From Nereida sp965655635 (GTDB taxonomy: Bacteria; Pseudomonadota; Alphaproteobacteria; Rhodobacterales; Rhodobacteraceae), in NCBI RefSeq assembly GCF_965655635.1, contig NZ_CBFHHE010000001.1, positions 1 through 64,000 on the forward strand: DNA of 64,000 nt, written 5' to 3'. The position numbers were made by a program, and so were the translations under genes. Positions 7,777 to 16,644 of this stretch are shown one piece after another. The notes beneath the pieces are model-generated. The model did no database searches. It was not told the origin of the DNA and worked only from the letters and a program-made list of their open reading frames with translations. The stretch's first letter is position 1; every line of letters begins with the position of its first letter.

Positions 7777-10700
7777 ATGGCTGATTTCAACAAGATTCTT
7801 ATTGCCAACCGCGGGGAGATCGCGATCCGAATTATGCGCGCCGCAAACGAGCTTGGCAAAAAAACGGTGGCGGTATTTGCTGAAGAAGACAAACTGGGGT
7901 TGCACCGTTTTAAGGCGGATGAAGCATACCGCATCGGCGAGGGTCTTGGCCCCGTTGCAGCCTATCTGAGCATTGACGAAATGATCCGCGTTGCTCTTGA
8001 GGCGGGCGCAGATGCAATCCACCCAGGCTATGGGTTGTTGTCGGAAAACCCTGAGTTCGTGGATGCATGCGCTGCAAACGGCATTAAATTCATTGGCCCC
8101 AAGGCTGACACGATGCGCGCTTTGGGTGACAAGGCAAGCGCCCGCCGCGTCGCCATTGACGCCAATGTTCCTGTGATCCCCGCCACCGAGGTGCTGGGCG
8201 ATGATATGGCAGAGATCAAAAAACAAGCGGCTGAGGTGGGCTATCCGCTGATGCTTAAGGCGTCATGGGGTGGCGGCGGCCGCGGGATGCGCCCAATCTT
8301 TAACGAAGATGAGCTTGAGGAAAAAGTCCTCGAAGGCCGCCGTGAAGCTGAAGCCGCGTTTGGCAACGGCGAAGGTTATCTTGAAAAGATGATCACCCGA
8401 GCGCGCCACGTTGAAGTACAAGTGTTGGGCGACAGCCACGGTGAGATGTACCACCTTTACGAGCGCGACTGTTCTGTCCAACGCCGCAACCAAAAAGTCG
8501 TTGAGCGCGCCCCTGCCCCCTATCTAAGTGGCACCCAACGCGAGCAAATCTGCAACTTGGGCAAAAAGATCTGTCAGCACGTCAATTATGAATGTGCCGG
8601 CACTGTTGAGTTCTTGATGGATATGGACAGCGGCGAGTTTTACTTCATTGAGGTGAACCCACGCGTCCAAGTTGAGCACACAGTTACCGAAGAGGTCACA
8701 GGCATCGATATTGTGCGCGCGCAGATCTTGATCGCAGAGGGTAAATCCCTTGTTGAGGCGACAGGCGTGTCCACCCAGTATGATGTCAAACTTGACGGTC
8801 ACGCCATTCAATGTCGCGTCACCACCGAAGACCCACAAAACAACTTCATTCCCGACTATGGCCGGATCACAGCTTACCGCGGTGCGACGGGCATGGGCAT
8901 TCGGCTTGATGGCGGCACAGCTTATTCTGGCGCGGTCATTACACGATATTACGACAGCCTGTTGGAAAAAGTCACCGCTTGGGCCCCAACGCCGGAAGCT
9001 GCCATTGCGCGGATGGACCGTGCCCTGCGTGAGTTCCGTATCCGCGGCGTCTCAACCAACATTGCCTTTGTTGAGAACCTGCTCAAGCACCCGACGTTCC
9101 TCAGCAATGAGTACACCACTAAGTTTATCGATGACACGCCTGCGCTGTTTGATTTCAAAAAGCGCCGTGACCGCGCGACGAAACTGCTGACATATATTGC
9201 GGACATCACTGTTAACGGACACCCCGAGACAGTTGACCGCCCGCTGCCCGCAGCAGAAGCGCGCGCGCCCAAACCACCAGTGCGTATTGCGACAAACACA
9301 CCGGATGGCACACGCACAATTCTGGATGCCCAAGGCCCGCAAGCCGTGGCTGATTGGATGGCGGCACAGAAGAACTTGCTGATTACAGACACGACCATGC
9401 GGGATGGGCACCAGTCTTTGCTGGCAACACGCATGCGCTCAATTGATATGATCAAAGCGGCACCAGCCTATGCGCAAAACCTATCCGGGCTTTTCTCAGT
9501 TGAATGTTGGGGCGGTGCGACTTTTGACGTGGCCTATCGTTTCTTGCAGGAATGCCCATGGCAGCGTTTGCGTGACATCCGCGCACAGCTTCCAAATGTC
9601 ATGACACAAATGTTGCTGCGCGCCTCGAACGGTGTCGGCTACACAAACTACCCCGACAACGTGGTTGAATTCTTCGTCAAACGCGCCGCCGCCTCTGGTG
9701 TTGATGTATTCCGCGTCTTTGACAGCCTAAACTGGGTCGAAAACATGCGCGTCGCGATGGACGCGGTTATTGATGCGGGCAAAGTGTGCGAAGGCACTAT
9801 TTGCTACACAGGCGACTTGCTGAACCCAGAGCGCAGCAAATACGATCTGAAGTATTACGTTGATATGGGCCAAGAGCTGAAGGCCGCAGGCGCGCACGTG
9901 CTGGGTCTGAAAGATATGGCAGGGCTTATGAAGCCCGCATCAGCGCGTATCTTGATCAAAGCGCTCAAAGAAGAAGTCGGCCTTCCGATACACTTCCACA
10001 CCCATGACACTGCAGGCATGGCAACTGCGACAATTCTTGCAGCCGCCGAAGCGGGTGTAGACGCCGTTGATTGTGCGATGGACAGTTTCTCAGGCAACAC
10101 ATCCCAAGCAACATTGGGATCAGTCGTTGAAGCGTTGCGCAACACAGATCGCGACACAGGCCTTGATATCAAAGCGATCCGCCAGATCAGCGATTATTTT
10201 GAAGCCGTGCGCGGACAATACGCAGCATTTGAAAGCGGCCTCCAAGCACCAGCATCCGAGGTATATCTGCACGAAATGCCCGGCGGTCAGTTCACCAACC
10301 TCAAAGCACAAGCCCGCAGCTTGGGCCTTGAAGAACGCTGGCACGAAGTGGCGCAAATGTATGCAGACGTGAACCAGATGTTCGGCGACATCGTTAAAGT
10401 CACACCGTCCTCTAAGGTGGTCGGCGACATGGCTCTGATGATGGTCTCCCAAGGGCTTAGCCGCGCAGATGTGGAAAACCCTAAAAAGGATGTCTCATTC
10501 CCCGACAGTGTGATCGACATGATGAAGGGTAACTTGGGACAACCCAAAGGTGGCTTCCCTGATCTAATCGTTTCCAAAGCGCTCAAAGGCGACAGCCCGA
10601 ACCTTGAACGCCCCGGCAAACACCTCGCGCCTGCCGATCTTGAAGCAGAACGCACGTCAGCAAGCACGGCCTGTGGTGGCAGCAGTATCGATGACGAAGA

Positions 10701-11220
10701 CCTTGCGGGGTATCTGATGTATCCAAAAGTCTACACAGATTACGCGACACGCCACGATATGTACGGTCCCGTTCGCGCCCTGCCGACGCCGGTGTTTTTC
10801 TACGGCATGGACGTAGGCGATGAAATCACAGCAGAGATTGACCCAGGCAAAACTCTGGAGATCCGCCTGCAGGCGATCGGCGACACCAACGAAGACGGTG
10901 AAGTAAAAGTATTCTTTGAGCTAAACGGCCAGCCGCGCAACATTCGCGTGCCAAACCGCGCCATCAAAGCGACCACCTCCGCCCGCCCCAAAGCAGAGTT
11001 GGGCAACGCGGACCACATCGGCGCCCCCATGCCCGGAGTTGTCGCAAGCGTCGGCGTAACCGTTGGCCAAAAAGTCAGTGAGGGCGATTTGCTTCTGACA
11101 ATCGAAGCAATGAAGATGGAAACAGGCATCCACACCGAGCGCGACGCGGTCATCAAGGCTGTTCACGTCACTGCTGGGGGTCAAATTGACGCCAAAGACC
11201 TTCTGGTTGAGTTCGAATAA
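7777..11220 (+). CDS. pyc: Pyruvate carboxylase
   Basis: A full-length 1147-residue biotin enzyme that converts pyruvate, bicarbonate and ATP to oxaloacetate (anaplerosis). Domains in order: biotin carboxylase with ATP-grasp (about 1-455; KILIANRGEIAIR, glycine loop GGGGRGM, EVNPRVQVEHTVTE), carboxyltransferase TIM barrel (about 530-830; TDTTMRDGHQSLLATR), the allosteric/linker domain, and a C-terminal biotinyl domain with the modified lysine in EAMKMETG near residue 1110. Length matches alpha4-type PYC. It is monocistronic and divergent from uvrD, with a terminator-like hairpin after it. Confidence 0.97.
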   Translation: MADFNKILIANRGEIAIRIMRAANELGKKTVAVFAEEDKLGLHRFKADEAYRIGEGLGPVAAYLSIDEMIRVALEAGADAIHPGYGLLSENPEFVDACAANGIKFIGPKADTMRALGDKASARRVAIDANVPVIPATEVLGDDMAEIKKQAAEVGYPLMLKASWGGGGRGMRPIFNEDELEEKVLEGRREAEAAFGNGEGYLEKMITRARHVEVQVLGDSHGEMYHLYERDCSVQRRNQKVVERAPAPYLSGTQREQICNLGKKICQHVNYECAGTVEFLMDMDSGEFYFIEVNPRVQVEHTVTEEVTGIDIVRAQILIAEGKSLVEATGVSTQYDVKLDGHAIQCRVTTEDPQNNFIPDYGRITAYRGATGMGIRLDGGTAYSGAVITRYYDSLLEKVTAWAPTPEAAIARMDRALREFRIRGVSTNIAFVENLLKHPTFLSNEYTTKFIDDTPALFDFKKRRDRATKLLTYIADITVNGHPETVDRPLPAAEARAPKPPVRIATNTPDGTRTILDAQGPQAVADWMAAQKNLLITDTTMRDGHQSLLATRMRSIDMIKAAPAYAQNLSGLFSVECWGGATFDVAYRFLQECPWQRLRDIRAQLPNVMTQMLLRASNGVGYTNYPDNVVEFFVKRAAASGVDVFRVFDSLNWVENMRVAMDAVIDAGKVCEGTICYTGDLLNPERSKYDLKYYVDMGQELKAAGAHVLGLKDMAGLMKPASARILIKALKEEVGLPIHFHTHDTAGMATATILAAAEAGVDAVDCAMDSFSGNTSQATLGSVVEALRNTDRDTGLDIKAIRQISDYFEAVRGQYAAFESGLQAPASEVYLHEMPGGQFTNLKAQARSLGLEERWHEVAQMYADVNQMFGDIVKVTPSSKVVGDMALMMVSQGLSRADVENPKKDVSFPDSVIDMMKGNLGQPKGGFPDLIVSKALKGDSPNLERPGKHLAPADLEAERTSASTACGGSSIDDEDLAGYLMYPKVYTDYATRHDMYGPVRALPTPVFFYGMDVGDEITAEIDPGKTLEIRLQAIGDTNEDGEVKVFFELNGQPRNIRVPNRAIKATTSARPKAELGNADHIGAPMPGVVASVGVTVGQKVSEGDLLLTIEAMKMETGIHTERDAVIKAVHVTAGGQIDAKDLLVEFE

Positions 11221-11249
11221 CCCGCCACCTCAACGTACCAACCCACAGC

Positions 11250-11286
11250 CAAAGCCCCGCAAACCTTTGTTTTGTGCGGCTTTTTG
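11250..11286 (+). terminator. Intrinsic terminator of pyc
   Basis: AAAG plus CCGCA pairs with TGCGG plus CTTT, leaving a small bulge, around an A/T-rich loop and followed by a T run. It starts about 30 bases after the pyc stop. Confidence 0.65.
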
Positions 11287-11404
11287 CTGCGCCATGACTG
11301 CAGGCAACACCCTTCGCAAAAGCATTTACAAAAAAATGTCATATTTAGTAATTTTCGCCTTGCAGCCACCCCGTGAAAATCCTAAGTCAGGCGCACTAAC
11401 GGAT

Positions 11405-11479
11405 GCGGGCGTAGCTCAGGGGTAGAGCATAACCTTGCCAAGGTTAGGGTCGGGCGTTCGAATCGCCTCGCCCGCTCCA
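11405..11479 (+). tRNA. tRNA-Gly (anticodon GCC)
   Basis: The 75-base cloverleaf includes an encoded CCA. Acceptor GCGGGCG (11405-11411) pairs with CGCCCGC (11469-11475). The D arm is GCTC/GAGC and the anticodon loop is TTGCCAA inside CCT-type pairs (ACC/GGT flank). The T arm reads CGGGC-GTTCGAATC-style around GTTCGAATC. Discriminator is T, followed by CCA (11477-11479). Confidence 0.96.
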
Positions 11480-11511
11480 GCTAGCCGGTTTTACCCAAGC
11501 CGGACACGAAC

Positions 11512-11542
11512 AAAGGTCGCTTTAATCGGCGGCCTTTTGTGT
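11512..11542 (+). terminator. Intrinsic terminator after tRNA-Gly
   Basis: AAAGGTCGC pairs with GCGGCCTTT (one G-T pair) around an 8-base loop, ending in TTTT. It lies about 30 bases past the tRNA. Between here and hisB (11543-11683) there is leader and promoter space with no gene. Confidence 0.65.
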
Positions 11543-11683
11543 TTCTACTGGGCAGTATTTGGCTGATCGTAATTGGTACCCGCTGAAACCCCAAAGTCGC
11601 ACCTCGTAAAAATCAGTAACGCTGATCTTTCGCGCTGTGCCAAAACCGCCTAGAGCCTTTCACACCATCACAGCGGAGATGAA

Positions 11684-12274
11684 ATGATGCGCACAAGTAA
11701 AGTTGCCCGTAAAACAGCTGAAACGGATATTTCTGTTGAACTGACCCTCGACGGCACTGGCACCTATGACAACCAGACTGGCGTTGGCTTTTTTGACCAC
11801 ATGCTGGATCAGCTTGCGCGTCACGCCTTGATGGACATGACTGTGCGCTGTTCTGGTGATTTGCATATTGATGACCACCACACAGTTGAAGACGTGGGGA
11901 TCGCAATTGGACAAGCCCTGAATGAGGCGTTGCGCGACAAGCGTGGCATCAACCGTTACGGTGAATGCGCGCTTGCCATGGATGATGCCCAAGTACGCTG
12001 CGCGCTTGATCTGTCTGGCCGCCCCTTCTTGATCTGCAATCTCGATATGCCCACACAGAAAATTGGCACGTTTGACACCGAACTGGTGCGCGAGTTTTTC
12101 CAAGCGCTTTCGACCCATGGCGGCATCACGTTGCACATCGATCAAGTGCACGGCTTTAACAGCCACCACATTGCCGAGGCCGCGTTCAAAGCAGTGGCCC
12201 GCGCCCTGCGCAGCGCCATGGAACAAGACCCCCGCAAAGCGGATGCGATCCCTTCAACCAAGGGTATTCTATAA
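11684..12274 (+). CDS. hisB: Imidazoleglycerol-phosphate dehydratase HisB
   Basis: A monofunctional 196-residue dehydratase, the sixth step of histidine synthesis (imidazole glycerol phosphate to imidazole acetol phosphate). The metal-binding signatures are present: GFFDHMLDQLARHA near residue 29, DDHHTVEDVGI near 65, and the second pair around HGFNSHHIAEAAFKA. Two ATGs lie side by side. The second (11687) has the better spacing of 8 bases to GGAG. hisB ends in TAA directly followed by the hisH ATG, so the two are coupled. Confidence 0.96.
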   Translation: MMRTSKVARKTAETDISVELTLDGTGTYDNQTGVGFFDHMLDQLARHALMDMTVRCSGDLHIDDHHTVEDVGIAIGQALNEALRDKRGINRYGECALAMDDAQVRCALDLSGRPFLICNLDMPTQKIGTFDTELVREFFQALSTHGGITLHIDQVHGFNSHHIAEAAFKAVARALRSAMEQDPRKADAIPSTKGIL

Positions 12275-12913
12275 ATGCGCACTGTCCTGATCGACTACGA
12301 CAGCGGCAATCTTCATTCGGCACAAAAAGCGTTTCAGCGCATGGCGCTGGAGCGTGACGCAGGCGAAGTAATTGTCAGTGACCGCGCTGAAGATGTAGCC
12401 AGTGCAGACCGCATTGTCCTACCCGGTGACGGCGCTTTTCCCGCTTGTCGCAGCCAGCTTTTTGAACGCTCTGATTTGTTTGAGGCGCTCAACGAGGTTG
12501 TCACGCAAAAAGCTCGCCCGTTTATGGGCATTTGCGTCGGCATGCAGCTGATGGCGAACCGCGGCTTTGAATACGAAGAAGTAGACGGTTTTGGTTGGAT
12601 CAACGGTGATGTGAAACGCATCGCTCCAACAGATCCCAACCTAAAGATCCCGCACATGGGTTGGAACGAATTAATCATCGATACCCCCCACCCCGTTTTG
12701 GATGGTGTCACAAGCGGCGACCATGCCTATTTTGTGCACAGCTATCAAATGGAGATGCACAGCATGGGCGAACGTCTGGCCCATGTGGAATACGGCGGTG
12801 ATGTAACGGCCGTTGTGGGCACGCAAAACCGTCTCGGCGTGCAATTTCACCCCGAGAAATCACAAAGCGCGGGTCTGCGCATGATCGGTAACTTTTTGAC
12901 GTGGGCTCCGTAG
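12275..12913 (+). CDS. hisH: Imidazole glycerol phosphate synthase, glutaminase subunit HisH
   Basis: A 212-residue class I glutamine amidotransferase that supplies ammonia to HisF. The nucleophile lies in GICVGMQLM (cysteine near residue 87), the oxyanion region is LPGDGAF, and the catalytic His-Glu pair is in QFHPEKS near residues 190-196. The start ATG immediately follows the hisB stop. HisF is not adjacent: a DUF2147 gene on the opposite strand and hisA lie between. The gene ends in TAG before a bidirectional terminator. Confidence 0.96.
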   Translation: MRTVLIDYDSGNLHSAQKAFQRMALERDAGEVIVSDRAEDVASADRIVLPGDGAFPACRSQLFERSDLFEALNEVVTQKARPFMGICVGMQLMANRGFEYEEVDGFGWINGDVKRIAPTDPNLKIPHMGWNELIIDTPHPVLDGVTSGDHAYFVHSYQMEMHSMGERLAHVEYGGDVTAVVGTQNRLGVQFHPEKSQSAGLRMIGNFLTWAP

Positions 12914-12961
12914 CCTTGGCCCCGTAAGCCAATCAAAAGATCCAGTTGCTGAAAGTAGAAA

Positions 12962-12993
12962 AGCCCAAAGGTTTGGATCAACCTTTGGGCTTT
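12962..12993. terminator. Bidirectional terminator between hisH and the DUF2147 gene
   Basis: AAGCCCAAAGGTT and AACCTTTGGGCTT form a perfect long stem with a tiny loop (TGGATC). A/T runs flank both sides, so it can end hisBH on the plus strand and the convergent DUF2147 gene on the minus strand. Confidence 0.85.
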
Positions 12994-13018
12994 GGTGTTT
13001 TTGATCGAGTGACCAAAT

Positions 13019-13402
13019 TTAATTTACGCGTGTCCAGACCTGCTTTTTGCAGATAATCGCAACGCAGCCTGAGACGTTCAAAATATCACCAGACAGTGAC
13101 ATCTTCGAGTTGAAGACCTTTTCTGTGGATGGCTGCCAGATTTTGCCGGACTTGTAAGACCCACCGCCGCGCGCAACCATATCCCAGACAAGCTTTTTAC
13201 CTTGGTTATCGGATGCCCACGGGCCTTGCGCGTTAAATGCCTGAGCGATCACGCCACAAATCTTGTCGCCGCAGGTACTCATTTCAACATGGGCGTAGTT
13301 GCCATCGTCCACTTCTGTTTTCCACGTCCCCAACACAGGGTCCGCTGCGGCAAAGCCTGCCCCCATCACGAACGCAACAGCGGCGCCAATCACCTTTTTC
13401 AT
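13019..13402 (-). CDS. Secreted DUF2147-family protein
   Basis: A 127-residue protein with a clear Sec signal peptide (MKKVIGAAVAFVMGAGFAAA, cleavage near AAA-DP) and a mature part with the DUF2147 pattern: DPVLGTWKTEVDDGNYAHVEM, a CGDKICG cysteine pair and a C-terminal SGCVAIICKKQVWTR. It should be periplasmic, probably a small beta-rich domain, possibly disulfide bonded. Its biochemical role is unknown. A strong GGGAGG ribosome site precedes the ATG. It is inserted in reverse orientation between the two histidine gene blocks and has its own terminator. Confidence 0.85.
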   Translation of the reverse strand: MKKVIGAAVAFVMGAGFAAADPVLGTWKTEVDDGNYAHVEMSTCGDKICGVIAQAFNAQGPWASDNQGKKLVWDMVARGGGSYKSGKIWQPSTEKVFNSKMSLSGDILNVSGCVAIICKKQVWTRVN

Positions 13403-13525
13403 ACCAAGTTCCTCCCTAAATTACGCCATCCTGCAACCGCGATGCGCGCGCGGACAAGCCTGACGTTGCGTTGCGGGGCCGAATGCCTATAACCGCGCCA
13501 ACACCGTTTAACAAAGAGATGCCTC

Positions 13526-14245
13526 ATGATCCTCTATCCTGCAATCGACCTTAAAGATGGCCAAGCCGTTCGCCTTGTGCACGGCGACATGAAGCAAACG
13601 ACGGTTTTTAATGACAATCCTGCGGCGCAGGCACTCTCGTTTGTTGATGCGGGGTGCGAATGGTTGCACCTTGTGGATTTGAACGGCGCTTTCGAGGGGG
13701 AACCGGTGAACGCCGCCCCGGTTGAAGCGATCTTGAGCCAGACAAACGTGCCTGCCCAGTTGGGCGGCGGTATCCGCGACATGGTAACCATTGAACGCTG
13801 GCTCGACAAAGGGCTTGCGCGGGTAATTTTGGGCACAGTTGCCGTGGAAAACCCCGATCTTGTTCGGCAGGCTGCACGTGCTTTTCCTGGCAAAGTGGCC
13901 GTGGGACTTGATGCGCGCAACGGCTTTGTGGCCACGCGCGGATGGGCTGAGGAAACAGACATCCAAGTGGTCGATCTGGCCAAAAAGTTCGAAGACGCAG
14001 GCATCGCCGCGATCATCTACACCGACATCATGCGCGATGGTGCCATGAAAGGTCCCAACATCGACGCAACCGCCGCATTGGCCCGCGCCGTAGATATTCC
14101 AGTCATCGCATCCGGCGGCGTATCATCCATGGCCGATCTCACCGCCTTGAAGGACACTGGCGTCATCTCGGGCGCTATTTCAGGCCGTGCGCTTTATGAT
14201 GGTGCGATTGATCTTTCTGCAGCCCTTGCAGCGCTCAAATCATAA
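13526..14245 (+). CDS. hisA: HisA, phosphoribosylformimino-AICAR phosphate isomerase
   Basis: A 239-residue (beta/alpha)8 isomerase that converts ProFAR to PRFAR in histidine synthesis. It shows the first catalytic aspartate in AIDLKDGQAVRL (residue 8), GGGIRD, the second catalytic aspartate region YTDIMRDGAMKGPN, and the C-terminal phosphate site ASGGVSS and GAISGRALYDG. It starts a second histidine block with hisF and hisE, with 36 bases before hisF. Confidence 0.97.
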   Translation: MILYPAIDLKDGQAVRLVHGDMKQTTVFNDNPAAQALSFVDAGCEWLHLVDLNGAFEGEPVNAAPVEAILSQTNVPAQLGGGIRDMVTIERWLDKGLARVILGTVAVENPDLVRQAARAFPGKVAVGLDARNGFVATRGWAEETDIQVVDLAKKFEDAGIAAIIYTDIMRDGAMKGPNIDATAALARAVDIPVIASGGVSSMADLTALKDTGVISGAISGRALYDGAIDLSAALAALKS

Positions 14246-14281
14246 CTTCTGTTTCACGCCCCAACCCAGTAGACACATAAC

Positions 14282-15043
14282 ATGTTAAAAACCCGCATCA
14301 TCCCCTGCCTTGACGTTGCCGAGGGCCGCACGGTCAAAGGTGTCAACTTTGTTGATCTGATTGATGCAGGCGATCCTGTTGAACAAGCCAAAGCCTATGA
14401 TGCGGCTGGCGCAGATGAATTGTGTTTTCTTGACATCAAAGCCACCCATGAAAACCGCGGCACGCTTTATGATTTGGCTCGCCGCACTGCTGAACACTGC
14501 TTTATGCCGCTGACCGTTGGTGGCGGTGTGCGCACCCATCATGACGTACGTAAACTGCTACTCGCAGGTGCTGATAAAGTCAGCTTCAACTCAGCCGCTG
14601 TGGCGGACCCCGATGTAGTGTCCGAAGCCGCCAACCGTTTCGGGAGCCAGTGCATCGTTGTGGCCATCGACGCAAAAACCGTTAGCCCCGGAAAATGGGA
14701 AATATTCACTCACGGCGGGCGCAAAGGAACGGGCATCGATGCGCTGGAATTTGCAAAAACGGTTGTTGCAAAAGGTGCAGGGGAAATCCTGCTGACCTCA
14801 ATGGATCGCGATGGCACAAAACAAGGCTTTAACCTGCCCCTGATCCGCGCAATTTCTGACGCGGTGAACGTACCTGTGATTGCATCAGGTGGTGTGGGCA
14901 CCTTGGATCACTTGGTCGAGGGCGTCACGGAAGGTGGGGCCTCTGCCGTTTTGGCTGCCTCAATTTTCCACTTTGGCACGTATACAATCGCCGAAGCAAA
15001 AGCCCACATGGCCGCCGCTGGTATACCGATGAGGCTCTCATGA
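14282..15043 (+). CDS. hisF: Imidazole glycerol phosphate synthase, cyclase subunit HisF
   Basis: A 253-residue TIM barrel that joins PRFAR with ammonia from HisH, giving imidazole glycerol phosphate and AICAR. Catalytic aspartates are seen in IIPCLDVAEGRTVKGVNF (residue 11) and LTSMDRDGTKQGF (near 176-180). Phosphate-binding loops include GGGVRT and ASGGVGTLDH. Its stop TGA overlaps the hisE ATG by 4 bases. Confidence 0.97.
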   Translation: MLKTRIIPCLDVAEGRTVKGVNFVDLIDAGDPVEQAKAYDAAGADELCFLDIKATHENRGTLYDLARRTAEHCFMPLTVGGGVRTHHDVRKLLLAGADKVSFNSAAVADPDVVSEAANRFGSQCIVVAIDAKTVSPGKWEIFTHGGRKGTGIDALEFAKTVVAKGAGEILLTSMDRDGTKQGFNLPLIRAISDAVNVPVIASGGVGTLDHLVEGVTEGGASAVLAASIFHFGTYTIAEAKAHMAAAGIPMRLS

Positions 15044-15357
15044 CTTTAGAAGATCTTTACGACATCATCCAAGCCCGCAAGACGGCAGATCCTGACAGCT
15101 CATGGACCGCAAAACTGCTGTCAAAAGGTCCCGAAAAATGCGCTGAAAAATTTGGCGAAGAGGCCGTTGAGGCGATCATCGAGGCTGTGAAGAATGACAA
15201 GCAAGGTCTTACTGGCGAAGCTGCTGATGTGCTATACCATCTGCTTGTGATGTTGGCGTCGCGCGATGTGGCGCTTGGCGATGTTCTGGATGAGTTGTCA
15301 CGCCGACAAGGGCAATCAGGCCTGACCGAAAAAGCAAACCGGCCCTCAAATACGTGA
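15040..15357 (+). CDS. hisE: Phosphoribosyl-ATP diphosphatase HisE
   Basis: A 105-residue all-alpha pyrophosphohydrolase (MazG-like fold) that removes pyrophosphate from PR-ATP, the second step of histidine synthesis. The metal-binding signature KFGEEAVEAIIEA and EAADVLYHLLVML is intact. HisI is not fused, as is usual in alphaproteobacteria. The ATG overlaps the hisF stop (ATGA), so translation is coupled. Confidence 0.95.
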   Translation: MTLEDLYDIIQARKTADPDSSWTAKLLSKGPEKCAEKFGEEAVEAIIEAVKNDKQGLTGEAADVLYHLLVMLASRDVALGDVLDELSRRQGQSGLTEKANRPSNT

Positions 15358-15364
15358 ACGCCTT

Positions 15365-15583
15365 TTGCAAAATGCCCGCCCGCCTTGGCGCTGTTTTGCA
15401 GTCACCGCGTTTGTTTTAGCGATCATCGCGCTTTTAGATGCGACAAACCGGTGCCCCGGATCACAGTGTAGAGACGCAGCACTAAGCGTGCCGCTTTACA
15501 TCACGGCGGGCATACACTACATTCTCATCACAAGACATATTTGGCCACACCGCCCAAAAGAAAATGCGCCCAAGGTCAAGTAA
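15365..15583 (+). CDS. Possible small membrane protein after hisE
   Basis: An open frame of 72 codons begins 7 bases after hisE. It encodes a basic N-terminus, a hydrophobic segment (FAVTAFVLAIIALLDA), a short loop with two cysteines (CPGSQC), a second weaker hydrophobic segment (LYITAGIHYILI) and a charged tail. The only start in frame is a TTG at 15365 without a clear ribosome site, so translation would rely on coupling to hisE. Composition is protein-like, but no family was recognised. It may not be a gene. Confidence 0.45.
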   Translation: MQNARPPWRCFAVTAFVLAIIALLDATNRCPGSQCRDAALSVPLYITAGIHYILITRHIWPHRPKENAPKVK

Positions 15584-15724
15584 CCAAGGGCGCAAGGTGC
15601 GGAACGAGGGACAGTAAACGTGGACAGGGTGTGTTCCATCCCCTGCCCACAACAACACATAAGCGCTGCGCTCTAGAAATTCAGAGCCTGTCGCAAAAAT
15701 GTGAACAGAAGATTAATCCCTATA

Positions 15725-16192
15725 TCAAGCCAAAACGCTTGGCCAGTTTGCATCAGCCTTGGCGATGTTGCCCGGGATGTCGTTCGACCAAATGCCGCGA
15801 ACAACTTTGTTGAAGTTCAAATAGAGCTTATTGTCTACGATGGTCCACGCGTCAGGTGATGTGGTCGCTGTACCACCTTTGGAGACCGCATAAGCGCAAT
15901 AGCCGCCGTATTGGGGCGCAAAAGCTTCTGGTTGCGCCTCAAACATGGCTTGATTTTCTGCGCTCGCGAAGAGCCATGTAGCGCCATTGTACTCCGCGCT
16001 ATAGGCGGCATCGCCCACAACGGGCGCGCTTTGAGTGAAGTATGCAACCGGATCGTAACCGCGAATGGCTACGCCTTCGTCCGTGAAGACAGTGGGCTTG
16101 GCTGCATGTGCAATCCCTGCAAGCAGCGGCAAAACAGGAGCTGCAACAGCGGCAGACAAAAGCGCGCGACGTTTTAAAATATACGAATTCAT
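15725..16192 (-). CDS. Exported YHS domain-containing protein
   Basis: A 155-residue protein with an N-terminal export signal (KRRALLSAAVAAPVLPLLAG, ending AHA) that has a twin-arginine pair and may use the Tat route. The mature part contains the YHS-like pattern GYDPVAYF and YGGYCAYAVSKG, found in small periplasmic proteins often linked to metal handling. Possible ligands are the tyrosines, histidine and the single cysteine of the domain. It is monocistronic, and no partner gene suggests a role. Confidence 0.85.
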   Translation of the reverse strand: MNSYILKRRALLSAAVAAPVLPLLAGIAHAAKPTVFTDEGVAIRGYDPVAYFTQSAPVVGDAAYSAEYNGATWLFASAENQAMFEAQPEAFAPQYGGYCAYAVSKGGTATTSPDAWTIVDNKLYLNFNKVVRGIWSNDIPGNIAKADANWPSVLA

Positions 16193-16289
16193 GGGGTGTC
16201 CTTTACCAACTAATATTTGGCCTCAGAATGCGCCCAGCCAGTCGCTTACACCAGCCCACACACGGTATTGTCAGACTGTGTTACAGCAC

Positions 16290-16640
16290 TCAGTCAAAGA
16301 TGTCCTCAACCACATCTTCAATCTCGTCCCATACTTTTGACACGAACCGAGATACCCTTAACTTTCGCCCCAGTTTCACGCCAAATTTACGCCGTTTGCC
16401 CTTTTTAGGTTGGACCACTTTCTGCTCTTTGTTCCGCTTTGCTTTTTGAGCAGACCCCGCGGGTTTCTTCACGGCGGCCTAAACGGCACGCGCCGCAAGG
16501 GCGCTGACCGGCATCAATTTAAGGTTATGCAAAGGCGCGCCACAGCTTACGCATGACAACTCGTGGCGTACATCACCGCGCAGCACCAGCGCCGCACGGG
16601 TACCGCAATAACAACACGTGGCAAGCTTCTGCGCGGCCAA
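16290..16640 (-). pseudogene. Zinc-ribbon plus basic-tail protein interrupted by an in-frame TAG
   Basis: Starting at a TTG (16640) just after the rlmB stop, the frame encodes AAQKLATCCYCGTRAALVL and then CVSCGAPL, a four-cysteine zinc ribbon. After ALAARAV a TAG occurs (16481-16479). The same frame then continues without a further stop for 60 codons (GTG at 16472) as a lysine/arginine-rich stretch ending in the acidic KVWDEIEDVVEDIFD. I recall Rhodobacterales homologues with ribbon, basic linker and acidic EDIFD end in one chain, so this looks like one gene split by a nonsense codon, perhaps from CAG. Alternatively the two halves are translated separately, the second from the GTG 6 bases after the TAG. 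No function is known. Confidence 0.65.
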
Positions 16641-16644
16641 TGCG

